Below, one piece after another: positions 24,185 through 36,439 of a stretch of 64,000 bases of DNA. Position 1 is the stretch's first letter. The number at the start of each line of letters is the position of its first letter. The stretch comes from Cavenderia fasciculata. Lineage: Eukaryota > Evosea > Eumycetozoa > Acytosteliales > Cavenderiaceae. The DNA is taken from positions 868,001 to 932,000 of the forward strand of contig NW_004457723.1 of NCBI RefSeq assembly GCF_000203815.1, given 5' to 3'. The notes under the pieces were generated by a model, which saw only the letters and a list, made by a program, of their open reading frames with translations, did not search any database and was not told the origin of the DNA. The position numbers and the translations under genes are program-made.

Positions 24185-24658
24185 ATGGTAAAAGAAGGAG
24201 AGAAAGCACCAACATTTAAATGTTTAGATGATAAGGGAAAAGAGAGAACATTACAAGAGTTTAAAGATAGGATACTAGTACTATTCTTTTATCCAAAGGA
24301 TGAGACTGCCATCTGCACAAAGGAAGCGTGCACGTTCCGTGACCGTTATGAAGACTTTGTAAAGGAGGGTGCCGATGTCATAGGTGTGTCAGAGGACAAC
24401 CAAGACTCACATCAACGATTCTCTTCAAAACATCGATTACCCTTTACACTGCTCACCGATCAAGACGGTCAGCTGGCAAAGAGCTACGGTGTCGAAAAGG
24501 AAGCATTCATCTTTAAAGGTAGAACTACCTTTATCATCGGTCCAGAAGGAAAGATAGCTTGTAAATACTCTTCTCAACTCAATTACAATGCTCACGTTGA
24601 AACTGCTTTAGAATGCATAAAAGATTTAAAAAAGGAATTATTAAATTTAAACAAATAA
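24185..24658 (+). CDS. PrxQ/BCP-type peroxiredoxin
   Basis: Intronless, 157 residues, the normal length for bacterial BCP and plant PrxQ. The active-site block FFYPKDETAICTKEAC carries the peroxidatic Cys44, with the resolving Cys49 five residues later, the hallmark of alpha-type PrxQ. The downstream VIGVSEDNQDSHQRF, LLTDQDGQLAKSYGV and TTFIIGPEGKI complete the thioredoxin-like fold. It reduces hydrogen peroxide and alkyl hydroperoxides, with thioredoxin as the likely donor. There is no obvious targeting peptide, so a cytosolic location is inferred. PrxQ proteins are typical of bacteria, plants and fungi. The lack of introns among mostly spliced neighbours is compatible with old horizontal gain, but does not show it. 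Confidence 0.93.
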   Translation: MVKEGEKAPTFKCLDDKGKERTLQEFKDRILVLFFYPKDETAICTKEACTFRDRYEDFVKEGADVIGVSEDNQDSHQRFSSKHRLPFTLLTDQDGQLAKSYGVEKEAFIFKGRTTFIIGPEGKIACKYSSQLNYNAHVETALECIKDLKKELLNLNK

Positions 24659-25108
24659 ATATATAGAGTATATATAGTAATAATAGTTAGTTAGTGTATA
24701 GTAGTAGCAATAGTAGTCGTAGTAGATTCTATAGTAGACCTTACAACACAAAACAAACACACACACAACCAGTTATATATATAACTTAAGCCAAGTCAGT
24801 TTTCAGGAAACCGAGATTCATTTATAACCGGGAAAGGGTAAGATCACACGACACAACAACACAACACGCCAAAAAAGCCATCCATCTCTCAAGTCATCTG
24901 CACTTTCCGATTCATCACAAAAATGAATCAGGTGTGATTTGGGTATTAATCGCTAATTAATTTACACGACAAACATTACATTGTATACACATCTATTCAT
25001 TTAATTTATTCATTCTTTTGTATTATTTATTTATTTATTTAATTTTAGATTAGATTTCATAGGTTATAGTTTCCTCCTTCCCAACATCTGTATATAAATA
25101 TAAATATT
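24659..25108. other. Intergenic spacer
   Basis: About 450 bp between same-strand genes. It holds a short hairpin (GATTCAT / ATGAATC, 24911-24931). No gene is visible. Confidence 0.55.
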
Positions 25109-25721
25109 ATGGGAAATTCAACATTATCAAAAGAAGATTTACAATCAATTAGACAATCAACCAAATATAATAAAGGAGAGATTAAGAAAATATTCAAAGA
25201 TTTTAAAACACATGATTCAGATGGCAATGGTACATTTGATAAAAAAGAGTTTATAACTTATTTTAAAGATAAATTCCCAACTTATACACAAAGTGATTTG
25301 GTTAAATTATTTCATACAATGGATAAAGATAATGTATGTCTAAATATTAAATAATAAATGTTTCAATAATTTATATTAATGATTTATTTTTATATAGAGT
25401 GGAACTATAAGTTTTAAAGAATTATCAGCAACCCTGTCAATTATATCAACTGGAAGCATCTATGATAAATTGGATTTATTATTTGATATTTTTGATGTAA
25501 ACAAGGATAATCGATTAGAACGATCAGAGATTAAAGATATGTACGATTTAATGGCGTTCTCTGGTAGTCGATTTGGTCTGTCTTTTTCCGAGGCAAATGA
25601 AATGGGAATTAAAATAACAAATGAAATGGATGTAAACGGTGATGGAATCATAGAAAGAAGTGATTGGATTAGAATAGGTGCTGAAAATAGAGCTATATTA
25701 ATATTATTGGGATTTCAATAA
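25109..25721 (+). CDS. EF-hand calcium sensor with N-myristoylation signal
   Basis: Exons 25109-25333 and 25398-25721; 182 residues. The start MGNSTLSKEDL fits an N-myristoylation site (Gly2, Ser). Four EF-hands are arranged as in NCS-1/calcineurin B: DSDGNGTFDKKEF, MDKDNSGTISFKEL (spanning the splice junction), DVNKDNRLERSEI and DVNGDGIIERSDW. All four loops keep acidic residues at the first and last positions, so calcium binding is likely in each. It should act as a membrane-associated calcium switch. Whether it belongs to the neuronal-calcium-sensor or the calcineurin B group needs a tree. Confidence 0.9.
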
Positions 25722-25835
25722 ACTACATGTCAAAATTATTTAATATTATTTAATGCAATGAAAAATAATAATAATCAAAAGTGTATAGATTCAGTGTTTA
25801 GTTTAAAAATCAGATTTAGAGAGAGAGATAGATAG

Positions 25836-26937
25836 ATGTTAAAGAATATAATTACATCTCATACAAGTAAATTAACAGTATTAAACTATTGTAAACGATT
25901 TAGTATTAATAGTTATACAACAACATCGACGACATCAACAACACTATCAACCAATGTAAATGATGATCCAATCTTTTATTTTAGACATCCTCGTTTAAAT
26001 AAAGAGATATTTATTATTGGGACTAGTCATGTATCAAAGAGAAGTGCATATCAAGTAAAGAACTTTATCGCTGATACACAACCATCGACCGTTGTACTAG
26101 AACTATGTCAATCACGTTACGATAAACTCAAAGCAGAACAAAACGTCAAAAACATACAACCATACCAACAACAGCAACAACAATCGATGGGTACATTACT
26201 GCAACAGATACTAAAGATGTTGTCGTCGGGTCGAATGGACCCAGGTCAATTGTTTCAAATGGTGTTATCAAACTTTTACAATCAATTTAGGTTGATGGGA
26301 ATCATACCCGGTTTGGAATTCAAGTTTGCCATCAATGAAGCTGATCGTATAGGTGCCAACATTGTACTAGGTGATTCACCAGTCAACCAAACAATGTCAT
26401 ATATGGCATCGGCACTACTAGAAGAATTATTACCTGTATTGACCAATGCTATACCAGGTTTCAATTTCAATTCAATGATGAATAATATGGGTGGAATGTT
26501 TGGAGGTAATAAATTACCACCAAATATGATGAATAACAACAATAGTAGTAGTAGTAAAGCAAGTATGGAAGATTTAAAGAAATTAAGTGAAATGTTAATG
26601 CCATTGGCAACAGTCCTATCCAAACCAACCATATCAGAAGAGGAATTGGAATATGAATTCAAAAAAGTAATGACTAATTCAAATCTACGTCAAACTCGTC
26701 ATATCCTAAATACCTCTTTCCCCAAACTTTCAAATGCTCTATTTCATTCAAGAGAAGAAAGTATTACAAAGTATGCATAAATATATAAATATTAAATATT
26801 CATTTATAAATATTAATTTACATTTATTTATTACTTTTATTAGTTCAATATTAAATAGTAAAGGTGAAAGAGTATTGGCAGTAGTTGGAGCATTACACGT
26901 TGATGGTATTAAAAATTTATTAGAGAAATCAAAATAA
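25836..26937 (+). CDS. TraB-domain protein (TRABD-like)
   Basis: Exons 25836-26770 and 26844-26937; 342 residues. The N-terminal 45 residues are rich in Lys, Arg, Ser and Thr with no acids, a plausible mitochondrial presequence. The TraB fold is marked by IFIIGTSHVSKRSA near the start and VVGALHVDGIKNLL at the end, each with the conserved Gly-x-x-His; STVVLELCQSRYDKL and NIVLGDSPVNQT lie between. TraB/PrgY relatives act as membrane-linked metallo-hydrolases or inhibitors of peptide signals; animal TRABD has no settled activity. A Met/Asn/Gly-rich insertion (about residues 205-235) is lineage specific. Confidence 0.9.
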
Positions 26938-26983
26938 TAAATAATAATAAATAATATACATATTAATTAAATTAAAGTTAATT

Positions 26984-29248
26984 TTATTTAAATAAACTTT
27001 CTTTGATTGTAAAGATTTGATTTGATTTCAAATTTGTGAATGTTTGGATTTTGTTTAGAGCAGGCCACCAAATAGTTAGTTCCTGTATATATTTACAACC
27101 TCCGAGACCAAAATGGACACGGAAAGAGTTTTGTGCAGAGAAATGGACGCCATTGTCAATATCACGTTCCAATCGATTCGAACAGGCTTTGATTATGATA
27201 CGACCACCAAATCCATGTGGATTATCTGATTTTCCAATGACATTGATTTGGATCCAATTACGATTGTACGGGAGTACGTTGTGGAATAGTTGGTTGGGAC
27301 CAATGTCAAAAGGGGGTGATCCCTTACCATTGGTGATGAAAATGTCGAGACGACCATCCAAGTCATAGTCGGCAATCGATATACTCTCGGCACGTCCAAA
27401 TGTACTGCCTGCAGCACCCATGCCATCACGTCTGATGCCAAATACCCCACGGTGATAGTTGTTGTCTGGGGAGGGTGGATTCTTGTCCATGTCAATGTTT
27501 TCATAGTGGTTGACGAAAAATACATTGGGAGCATTCGAGTAGGTGTAATAGGTGAGTAGGATAATATCTAGATCGAGGTCATTGTCAAAGTCACCAATAC
27601 CAAGCGACCCGCACGATATACCACTCTCTCTAAATATCTCTACAATGTGCCAGTTTGTCAGTTGTTTAGATCCCTCTTGTTTGCCGAGATTGTAAAACAC
27701 AGTGACAATACACTCACCATAATAGTTTCTTGAAAGTATAACATCTTGATATCCATTATTATCCAAATCACCAAATACAGTATCTGCAATCACTGAATAG
27801 AATCCAGTTTCAGGTGGTGGTGGTAACCATCCTGTTGATTGTAACTTTTTTGGTTTAACTTGTTCTTCTTCTTCACCCTCTTCATCATTTTCATCTTCGT
27901 TATTTGGTTGAGCATATATTTTTTGAGCGTATTCTGAAATGGCAGTTTGGTTGAGGTGAAAGAATCGAGTAGTGACATCTTTAAATGGTTTGGGATCGGA
28001 TTCAGAGTCATCATCGGGCACGTGATACACTTTGAATGGAAATGAAAAGGATAGAATGAATAACTCTAATCGTCCATCATTGTCGATATCAATCATTCTT
28101 GCGTATAGTGTATTCGAGTCAATGTCAAATGCGTTGGTGACTGGTGCAAATGTTTTGGTGTTTCCGTTTTGACGGAATAGCATCGATCGTCCTTTACCAT
28201 CACTTCTCTTTTGCGTCGCGATGAATGCGTCCAAGTGTCCATCCATATTATAGTCGAGCCATGATATAGTACGACCACGTCCAAATGGATAGTCGACACC
28301 TCTTGCCTCTGCTTCATCTGTCAGAATCTGTTTGTCGTTGCGGTAGAGGTTGTTTGGGATGGATGCCGTTCCGTACATGGCGCCGGTCGTCTCGAACAGG
28401 TCGAGTTGTCCGTCCTTGTCAAAGTCGGCCCACGCAGACCCGTGTTTGTCGAGGAACCGAAGTTGCTGCGCGCTTGGAAACACGTCTCTTGACATGTCTT
28501 TAAAGCTACCATCACCTTGATTAATGTATAGTGCCGGTGCCCAATAATGATTGTTGACATAGAGGTCGGGCAACCCATCATCGTTAAAGTCTCCCCACGC
28601 ACTACCAAAACTTGGCGCCACATTCTTTTCATCCAAAAATACTTCCTCGAATATAATATATTCATAAGTATTGAATTTAAATATACTACCAATAAAACTA
28701 CCCTTTGAGGTAGTAGCAGGTGTAGTATTATTACTATTATTACTATTACTAGCAATCATGTCTCTAGGAGAAGGGATTGAACCAAATTGAAAACGATCCA
28801 TATAATTGAATTGAAACTTTGAACACATGAGTTTGATGGTTGGTTTCTTTTGTGGGAGTGCATCGAGTGGCGATGACTTGCATTGTGGAGGTGGGATGTC
28901 TGTTGTTCCTCTAATATTGTTTTCGTGTATTCTCTTTAATGTCTCGATGGGGATGGTGAGGGGTGCGCCGTTCCTCGACATGTCCTCGACAGCATGGTCG
29001 CCGTCTTGCAGAGTATTGTGGTCGATTGCGTCACACCCCCATTTCAACTCGTCGCCACCCATAGACACGAATCTATGGTCCAACGTCCGAGCATACAGTT
29101 GGTAATCTCTAACAGTGTCTTGTGCAATCTCCAGCTGCTGTCTCATAGACTCCACCTCTTTACTAGCCGACAACAAATCCCATTCCAACTTTAAAATAAC
29201 CAAGAAGCTTATTGTTATAAGTAAAACAAATAATAATTTAATATTCAT
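26984..29248 (-). CDS. FG-GAP/VCBS and ASPIC/UnbV-repeat membrane protein (CRTAC1-like)
   Basis: Intronless, 754 residues. A signal-anchor helix (LLFVLLITISFLVILKL) is followed by a short coiled coil, so the bulk should face the ER lumen or outside. The body has at least seven calcium-loop motifs of the D-x-[DN]-x-D-G type: DFNDDGLPDLYV, DFDKDGQLDLFE, DYNMDGHLDAFI, DIDNDGRLELFI, DLDNNGYQDVIL, DFDNDLDLDIIL and DYDLDGRLDIFI, consistent with a seven-bladed FG-GAP propeller. The C-terminal 80 residues (IQINVIGKSDNPHGFGGRI, VHFGLGGCKYIQELTIWW) form an ASPIC/UnbV domain, as in cartilage acidic protein 1. Function is unknown. It is divergent from the XPD gene across 276 bp. Confidence 0.9.
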   Translation of the reverse strand: MNIKLLFVLLITISFLVILKLEWDLLSASKEVESMRQQLEIAQDTVRDYQLYARTLDHRFVSMGGDELKWGCDAIDHNTLQDGDHAVEDMSRNGAPLTIPIETLKRIHENNIRGTTDIPPPQCKSSPLDALPQKKPTIKLMCSKFQFNYMDRFQFGSIPSPRDMIASNSNNSNNTTPATTSKGSFIGSIFKFNTYEYIIFEEVFLDEKNVAPSFGSAWGDFNDDGLPDLYVNNHYWAPALYINQGDGSFKDMSRDVFPSAQQLRFLDKHGSAWADFDKDGQLDLFETTGAMYGTASIPNNLYRNDKQILTDEAEARGVDYPFGRGRTISWLDYNMDGHLDAFIATQKRSDGKGRSMLFRQNGNTKTFAPVTNAFDIDSNTLYARMIDIDNDGRLELFILSFSFPFKVYHVPDDDSESDPKPFKDVTTRFFHLNQTAISEYAQKIYAQPNNEDENDEEGEEEEQVKPKKLQSTGWLPPPPETGFYSVIADTVFGDLDNNGYQDVILSRNYYGECIVTVFYNLGKQEGSKQLTNWHIVEIFRESGISCGSLGIGDFDNDLDLDIILLTYYTYSNAPNVFFVNHYENIDMDKNPPSPDNNYHRGVFGIRRDGMGAAGSTFGRAESISIADYDLDGRLDIFITNGKGSPPFDIGPNQLFHNVLPYNRNWIQINVIGKSDNPHGFGGRIIIKACSNRLERDIDNGVHFSAQNSFRVHFGLGGCKYIQELTIWWPALNKIQTFTNLKSNQIFTIKESLFK

Positions 29249-29524
29249 TATGTTGAAAAATAAATATTATTACTTCTCTCTCTCTCTCTCTCTATATCTC
29301 TATCTATATGTCTGAAAATAGAACAATGATATCTTGTCTCAGAGTATACACCAACGCTTTTGATTTTTTCGAAAGGTGGTTGAAAAATGAGAGTTTTCAA
29401 TTTAATGTAATCTTCGTGTTGTGGTTGGTCTGGTGAGTTCATCATATTCACCGAGCTTTATTAGTTGTTTGAAAAGTAGATAGAAAAAGAGATAGAGAAA
29501 GTAGAGAAAGAGAGAGAGAGAGAG

Positions 29525-32359
29525 ATGAAGTTCTATTTAGATGATTTATTAGTTTACTTTCCATATGCATTCATCTACCCAGAGCAATACAACTATATGT
29601 TGCATTTGAAACGATCTCTTGATAATGGTGTATGTGTGAATAATAATAATAATTGAATAATGTGATGATATGATTGATGTTAATATATTATGTATAGGGA
29701 CCGTGTATGCTTGAAATGCCATCAGGTACAGGAAAGACAGTATCATTATTAGCATTGATTTCATCGTATCAAGTAAAGAATCCAAATGTAAAGTTGATCT
29801 ATTGTTCAAGAACCGTACCTGAAATTGAACAAGCTGTAGAAGAAGCAAGAAAGGTACTTGCCTATAGAAATGCAGAGTTGGGAGACAAAGCACCAAAGAC
29901 TCTTTGTATGGCAATGTCATCTCGTCGTAATCTTTGTGTACATCCACGTGTCAGCTCTGAACGTGAAGGAAAGACTGTCGACAGTCTATGTCGTGATTTG
30001 ACTAGTCCTTGGATAAGAGATAATCCTCAAGCTGATAAATGTTCATTTAATGAAGTAGGTTTAAAAAGAGTAGACCTCTCTCTACTATACTACTCTATAT
30101 AACAATCAGATTATTTACAGTTAACTACTTATTTTTCCTAGAATTTTGAATCAAATGGACAAGAAATATTATTAGAGGGAGTTTATAATATTGGAGATTT
30201 GAAAGAATTTGGTTTAAAGAATCAGATGTGTCCTTATTTCCTATCAAGACGTATTATCAATTTTGCAAACATTGTCATCTTTAGTTATCAGTATATGTTG
30301 GATCCTAAAATTGCTTCTTTAATCACTGCTTCTTTTGATAGTAATTCTATCGTTGTTTTTGATGAAGCTCATAATATTGGTATGAAAAAGCAAAAAGGAA
30401 AGAAAGAAAGATGATTGATTATTAATTTAAATTTTAATATTTTTTAGATAATGTTTGTATTAATTCTCTAAGTGTGAATATTGATAATAGAATACTTGAA
30501 GCTGGTTCAAGAAATATAACAAAAATAACAGGTCAAATTGATAAGTATGAATTCAAACATTCAATAATATATTTAGTATATTTAGATATTTCTAAACTAA
30601 CTGTTATTTATTACTCTAAATTTAAAGAGTAAAAGCAATTGATGAAAAAAGATTAAAAGATGAATATTCAAGATTATTAGGTGGATTGGCAAGAACAGGA
30701 GCATCAAATAGAGATGAATTAATGACAGATCCAGTATTACCAGCCGATGTTATTAGAGAGGCTGTACCTGGTAATATTAGAAAGGCAGAACATTACCTAT
30801 CACTGATGAGAAGATTTATGGATTATCTTGCCAATAGATTAAGATCACAAACTCTTATATCAGAGAGTCCAATGGCATTTTTACAGAGTCTCTATCACAC
30901 CACTTCGATCAATGCCAAAACACTTAGATTTTGTTCACAACGTCTAAGTTCTCTACTACGTACTCTTCAGATATCAGATATCAACCAATTCTCTGGTATA
31001 GGAGTTATTGCCGATCTTGCAACTCTTATTGGTACATACAACAAGGGTTTCCTCATTATTATAGAACCTTTTGATCAAAGATCACCAAATCAATTTGATC
31101 CAGTATTTCAATTTTGGTAAGCTATTAGAAATAGAAAAGAAAAAAAAAATAGAAGAATCAAATGATGATTTAACTTTTTTTTTTTTTAATATTTATATTT
31201 ATATTTATTAGTTGTTTAGATGCATCAATTGGTATGAAACCAATATTTGATAAATTTAAAAATGTTGTTATTACTTCTGGTACTCTTTCACCATTGGATA
31301 TCTATACAAAAATATTAAATATTAGACCAACCACTGTTGAAAGATTACCAATGAGTCTTATTAGAGATTCAATTTGTCCATGTGTATGATAGATAGTTGG
31401 ATAGTTTCAAAAAAGAAAAGAAAAATAATATATTAATTACTTTACTTCTTCTTTTACTTTTATTTTTAGATTTTAACAAGAGGTAGTGATCAAATTTCAG
31501 TTAGTACAAAATTTGATGTTAGAAGTGATACTACTGTAATTAGAAATTATGGATCATTGTTGGTCGAGATGTCATCGATTGTACCCGATGGTATTATTTG
31601 CTTTTTTACAAGTTATTCCTATATGGAACAGATTGTGTCGGTTTGGAATGAAATGGGTCTTCTCAACAAGGTACTCAGTAACAAGCTGATTTTTGTCGAA
31701 ACATCTGATCCTGCCGAATCGGCACTGGCTCTACAAAACTATAAAAAGGCATGTGACAATGGAAGAGGTGCTGTCTTGTTGTCAGTGGCTCGTGGAAAGG
31801 TTTCAGAAGGTATCGATTTCGATCATCACTATGGTCGATGTGTCATTCTCTATGGTATTCCATACATCAACACTGAAAGTAGAGTATTACGTGCTAGATT
31901 AGAATTCTTGCGTGATCAATTCCAAATCAAAGAAAGTGAATTCCTTTCTTTTGATGCTATGAGAACTGCTTCTCAATGTGTTGGTAGAGTTATTAGAGGT
32001 AAAACTGACTATGGTATTATGATTTTTGCTGACAAGGTAAGGAAATAGAAAATTTAAAAGAAATATATAAAAACAAATATTAATATCGATTTATTTAATT
32101 TCAACAGAGATTTAATAGATTAGATAAAAGAAACAAATTACCACAATGGATAAATCAATCATGTAAACCAGAACATTTAAATCTTTCAACAGATATGGCA
32201 GTTGGATTGTGTCGAAAATTCCTTAGAGATATGGCTCAACCAATCCCAAGAAACCAACAACTTGGTAAAGTCTTGTGGAGTATTAAAGATGTTGAAAAAC
32301 AAGAACCAAGTAAAAATCAATCATCATCAACTACAACTACTACAACTACTACAACTACA

Positions 32360-32429
<70 letters not shown>

Positions 32430-32458
32430 GTAATACTGCACAAAATGGAAATCATTAA
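29525..32458 (+). CDS. repD: TFIIH DNA helicase XPD/ERCC2
   Basis: Eight exons: 29525-29629, 29698-30054, 30142-30379, 30448-30544, 30628-31116, 31212-31383, 31470-32036 and 32108-32458. Phases all join to give 791 residues. Motifs: Walker [14 protein letters not shown] (about residue 42), DEAHNIDNVCINS (DEAH at about 228), [25 protein letters not shown] and [14 protein letters not shown]. Four cysteines (NLCVHP, SLCRDL, DKCSFN, NQMCPYF) match the iron-sulfur cluster ligands. XPD is the 5'-3' helicase of TFIIH for nucleotide excision repair and transcription. The C-terminus ends in a Thr then Asn run encoded by a triplet repeat, absent from animal XPD. The symbol repD follows D. discoideum usage. 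Confidence 0.96.
32355..32428 (+). repeat. AAT triplet repeat in the XPD tail
   Basis: A run of about 23 AAT/AAC triplets encodes the poly-Asn tail of the helicase. Such repeats are typical of dictyostelid exons and likely vary in length between strains. Confidence 0.85.
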
Positions 32459-32721
32459 AATATATTTATGAAAGAATAGTTCATTCCAATTCTTTCTTTT
32501 CTTTTTGTTTTTTTTTAAAATTAATAAGTCTAAACTTTATATATACTATGGTTCAGTAACACCTTTCCATGATTCTTTAAATATACACAAAAGAGAAGAG
32601 ATATTTTACCAAGTTTCACAGGTTTCTAAGGTTTGGAAATATCTGTCTCCCACACAAAATTTTTGATTGATTTCATGTCATGTCTTTATCAGATCTGATC
32701 GCCAACCATTTATAGTTATAA

Positions 32722-35230
32722 ATGCAACCAAACACAGAATTCTTAGAGTTGATCATCAGGAGGGTGAATAGCTGTGCTAGTGGAGACACACACTACAATG
32801 ATCAATTCAAGGTGTTATTAGAAAAGAATATGAATCAAGTGATTTCATGGTTAATCTATCTTGTTTCTCCAAGGAAAAGATTACCTACCACTGTAGTTAT
32901 CATATCTACATTTGGATCGTATACCGACGATGACTGACCATTCTTCTTTCTCTCTCATTCAAATATAGGATTACATATCTAGAAACACAAATCTACTTCG
33001 AAAGGCAACACTTGACGCATTGTATCAAGTATTCAAGACAACTGTGACATTATCGATTTGGAAGGACACTATATCAGACCAAGTCAAACAAAAAATCAAG
33101 GAAGAGTTACTCGCAGATCTAAACAGGGACAACAAGAATGATCAAACATTTTTGAATGTTAGAATTGCTTCTAGTGTTGCAAAGTTAATCAAAGAAAATG
33201 GTATGTATATGTTGGAGCCTCCATAATAATATATCTCATTGATATATAATCTTCGTACTAATATTATTATTGTCCCAAAAAAAGGTGGAGAATGGAATGA
33301 ATTGGATACATTTAAAAACGACTCGTCACTAGAGAATGATGCTGCCTATTTGTTGTCAGAGATATCAAAGTTTGGTGATCGTCGTGATGTTGATGAAATA
33401 TCAAAGGTAAATGCCACAAGAAAGAAGCAGAGAAAGCCAGTTCGATCATGTGATGCAGTACTGGAATCTATGAAAATGGAATATAACCTTGGATCGGCCG
33501 ATATGCAAGCAACAACAACATCATCATCGACAACGACAATACAAGGAAAGAAAAAAGATGAAACCATGCTTGTTAATCTATTGAAACTGGATGATTACTC
33601 TAGAAATCAAATTCCAAGTCATGATATCATACATTTGGTATTGTCTCTACTAGACTCCAAACCAATTCAAGATTTAAGTGATACCATTTTAGTGAATATA
33701 CAATCTTTAATTACCCAATATAATAATTTGGTATGTTTATATGCGATCAATATTTATTTATTTAAATTCAAAAGATAATTAATTAATTCCTTTTTTTATT
33801 TTTTATTAATTTATTTATTATTATAGGATTGCACTAAATTGGTCACTCCTTTGGTTCAATTATTTAAACCTCCTCATTTTGAGACAAGTGGAAAATTATC
33901 ACAAGGATATCAAACAGCTCTCAATATAATCAGACTCGCTTGCTCAAAGATTGATGAAAAGAATATTGTTTCAGATGCCATTTGTCAATTGTTTGAATTC
34001 ACAATATTAGAAAACCAAAGTCACTTTAGTGTTATCGACATGAAAGATCTTGTCCAATATGCAGCTGGAGATTCATTATCAATCTACCTACCACATTTTA
34101 CAAAGTATATTTACTCCATTTTGGATGATCCAAATAGACGTCTCAACGAAAAAGATCAAGATGACAAGGACAAAGAATATGACGGTTCTGAAGAGGAAGA
34201 TGAAGAAGAAGATGAAGACGAGGAAATAGACGAAGACGAAGAATATGACGGTTCTGAAGAGGAAGAAGAAGATCAAGTTGAAAGAATAGACCCAAAAAAT
34301 CAAAACTGCTTCTCGTTGTTGGATGCGATTATCAAAGTAGTGCCACCAAAGGCTATTTGTCCATACGCCAAAACTCTAGCCACCTCTATTTCCAAACATG
34401 AAAATATCTCATCGCTCTCTATTATTCCACAACTATTATCTGTGTTGTGTAACAAGGAAAGTGGGGAGGATGGAACATCAGTAGCATTGGAAATATTTGA
34501 AATGTTTGAACTTCAAATCTTTAAAAAGATTGAACAAATTCAAAACAATGGTGACGATGGTGTTGGTAATAGACAAGTTTCCCTCTTTATCAATTTATCA
34601 ACGTCGCTTTGTAAACTCATCCGATCAATGGGTGCCAACAAGATGAATGACAGTCTAATTATGCGTAGTTATAGTGATGCATTTTATACTTTTGGTCATT
34701 TACAATTACTTCTCCACAACTATACCTATGGTGAAGTTGATGATGATGATAATGGTCAAAATGAAATCAAAAGAATTCAATTACTTGGTGTATCAAGTGG
34801 AATGGTCTGCACATTGATTGGAATATTGGAGGAAAATGAAAACCTGACTAAACTATCAAAGAGTATTGGAGAGTCACTATTCTCGGACATCCAAGATTGG
34901 GAAACCGAACAAGACGAGGGATACGAGACAAAACTATTATTTTATGCACCGTTACTTGTAGCATTAAAGAAATACACTAAAGGCATAGTCGTTGAAGAAT
35001 TGGATGATAGTTGGATTGATATTAAATTCCTTGGTTTCATGTTGGGAGATGTCATCGAGATGTTTGAACAATTTGACCAGAAACTTTATTCAAAGTTGCA
35101 CTCTTTCACTAAAATGATCATTCAATTCTGCCACAAATACATTTCATTTATTCCTTTGACCAATCGAAAACAAAAACATATCAACCAAGTAAACCAACAA
35201 ATTGAAACCATCAAAACATTTATTAAATAA
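32722..35230 (+). CDS. Importin-beta-like HEAT-repeat protein
   Basis: Four exons: 32722-32892, 32969-33200, 33285-33730 and 33827-35230; 750 residues. The helical region LRKATLDALYQVFKT, SDQVKQKIKEELLADL and VRIASSVAKLIKENGGEWNEL resembles the N-terminal HEAT repeats of importin-5/karyopherin-beta (bundles with KSELL and WPE-type ends). The middle has an Asp/Glu-rich loop with a tandem duplication of EYDGSEEE, in the place where importins have an acidic loop. Later helices (SLFINLSTSLCKLIRSMG, KLLFYAPLLVALKKY) continue the solenoid. A role in nuclear import is inferred. The protein is shorter than typical beta-karyopherins (about 1000), so another HEAT family is possible. The first donor (GTAGTT) is weak and was chosen on phase. 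Confidence 0.6.
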
Positions 35231-35321
35231 ATAATAATAATAATAATAATGATAATAATAATAATAATGCAACCATTCTATATTTTTAATTTTTTTACTT
35301 TTTGATTTATTTTTATGATGA

Positions 35322-36439
35322 TTAAGTAACACCTTGCCATGAAATGGAATGATAAGATAAAGAGTTTGTATTTGGATTAAAAGATGATAATAAAATAGTT
35401 TTTTTTACATTGATTGCCAATCTGGTCATAAATAATATATCGTTTGATTTAAATGATTCTTTAAAATCCTTTACAACCACAATGAAATCTGAATGGTGCA
35501 GTATGGGATCACCGGGATAAGCTAGAAAAGTGCCACCAAATTTTAATCCCATTGTTAGATGATATCCTCGTTCCCAAAGATCTCTAAATACAAGGTATTG
35601 ATTCCAAAGCATTCCTGTTGGATCGTCCTCTTTGATCATTTTCTTGAATTCCTCTACTCCAACCAATCGATTGATTCTACCAGGTCTTTTAATCATACCT
35701 TCATCGCTTGCCTCTTGAATCGATGAATAAATGGTCACTGTTGTAGTACCCTCTAAATATTGTTGAAATTGTTTTTGTTTTTTTTCTTCTGTCATTATTG
35801 TTGGTTGATTTGTAATGATTGATGTTGATGACCCATTTGTTTCGTCAATAACATGTTCTTTTTTTTGTTTCTTTACTTTTCCTTGTTTTTGTTTGTTTAC
35901 ATTTTCTTTTTCTTTTTGATTCGTTTCTCCTTCATCCGTCGTTGTAATAGATTGATTTGTTTGTTGTTCTTCTTCTTCAATCTTTTTCTTTTTAAATTGT
36001 TCATCTTTTTGTCTTTTTGTTTCAATGATATCTTTGATTTGATTGTTGAGGTCTTGTTCTCTCTTGTCATTGAATTTTTGAAGATCACTTTGTGTTGGAC
36101 ATAGAATGAGTTCATCCTCTATCAATAGAAACCAACCTTTCTCCATTCCCAACAACACCTCTAAAGGATTCAATAAAAGAGGGATCGTACCAAATAAAAT
36201 ACGTGTATGAAACTTTGATTCTTGTGTACTTCCAATAATCTTTCCAACGATTCTATATTGTTCTCTTATCTCTTGTACATCTATAATCATTCAAAAGAAA
36301 CAAACTTAATAAATTAGACCTTAACTAATTAATGTTCAGTTTACATACCTTTTGAATCCCAAACAAAGCAATTCAAATGATTACCATCTTGTTCATTTTG
36401 TTGTTTTTTAAATGGTTTATAAATCTTTATTAGATTCAT
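35322..36439 (-). CDS. tsen34: tRNA-splicing endonuclease subunit SEN34
   Basis: Exons 36439-36349 and 36280-35322; 349 residues. The C-terminal nuclease domain RGYHLTMGLKFGGTFLAYPGDP followed by HHSDFIVVVK and a Lys in INVKKTILL matches the Tyr/His/Lys catalytic triad region of TSEN34. The N-terminal half (IVGKIIGSTQESKFHTRILFGTIPLLL, PLEVLLGMEKGWFLL) is the family's N-terminal domain. The two are separated by about 110 residues of Lys/Glu/Gln-rich linker. SEN34 cuts the 3' splice site of intron-containing pre-tRNAs as part of a four-subunit nuclear complex. It ends tail to tail with the importin-like gene, only 91 bp apart. Confidence 0.92.
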
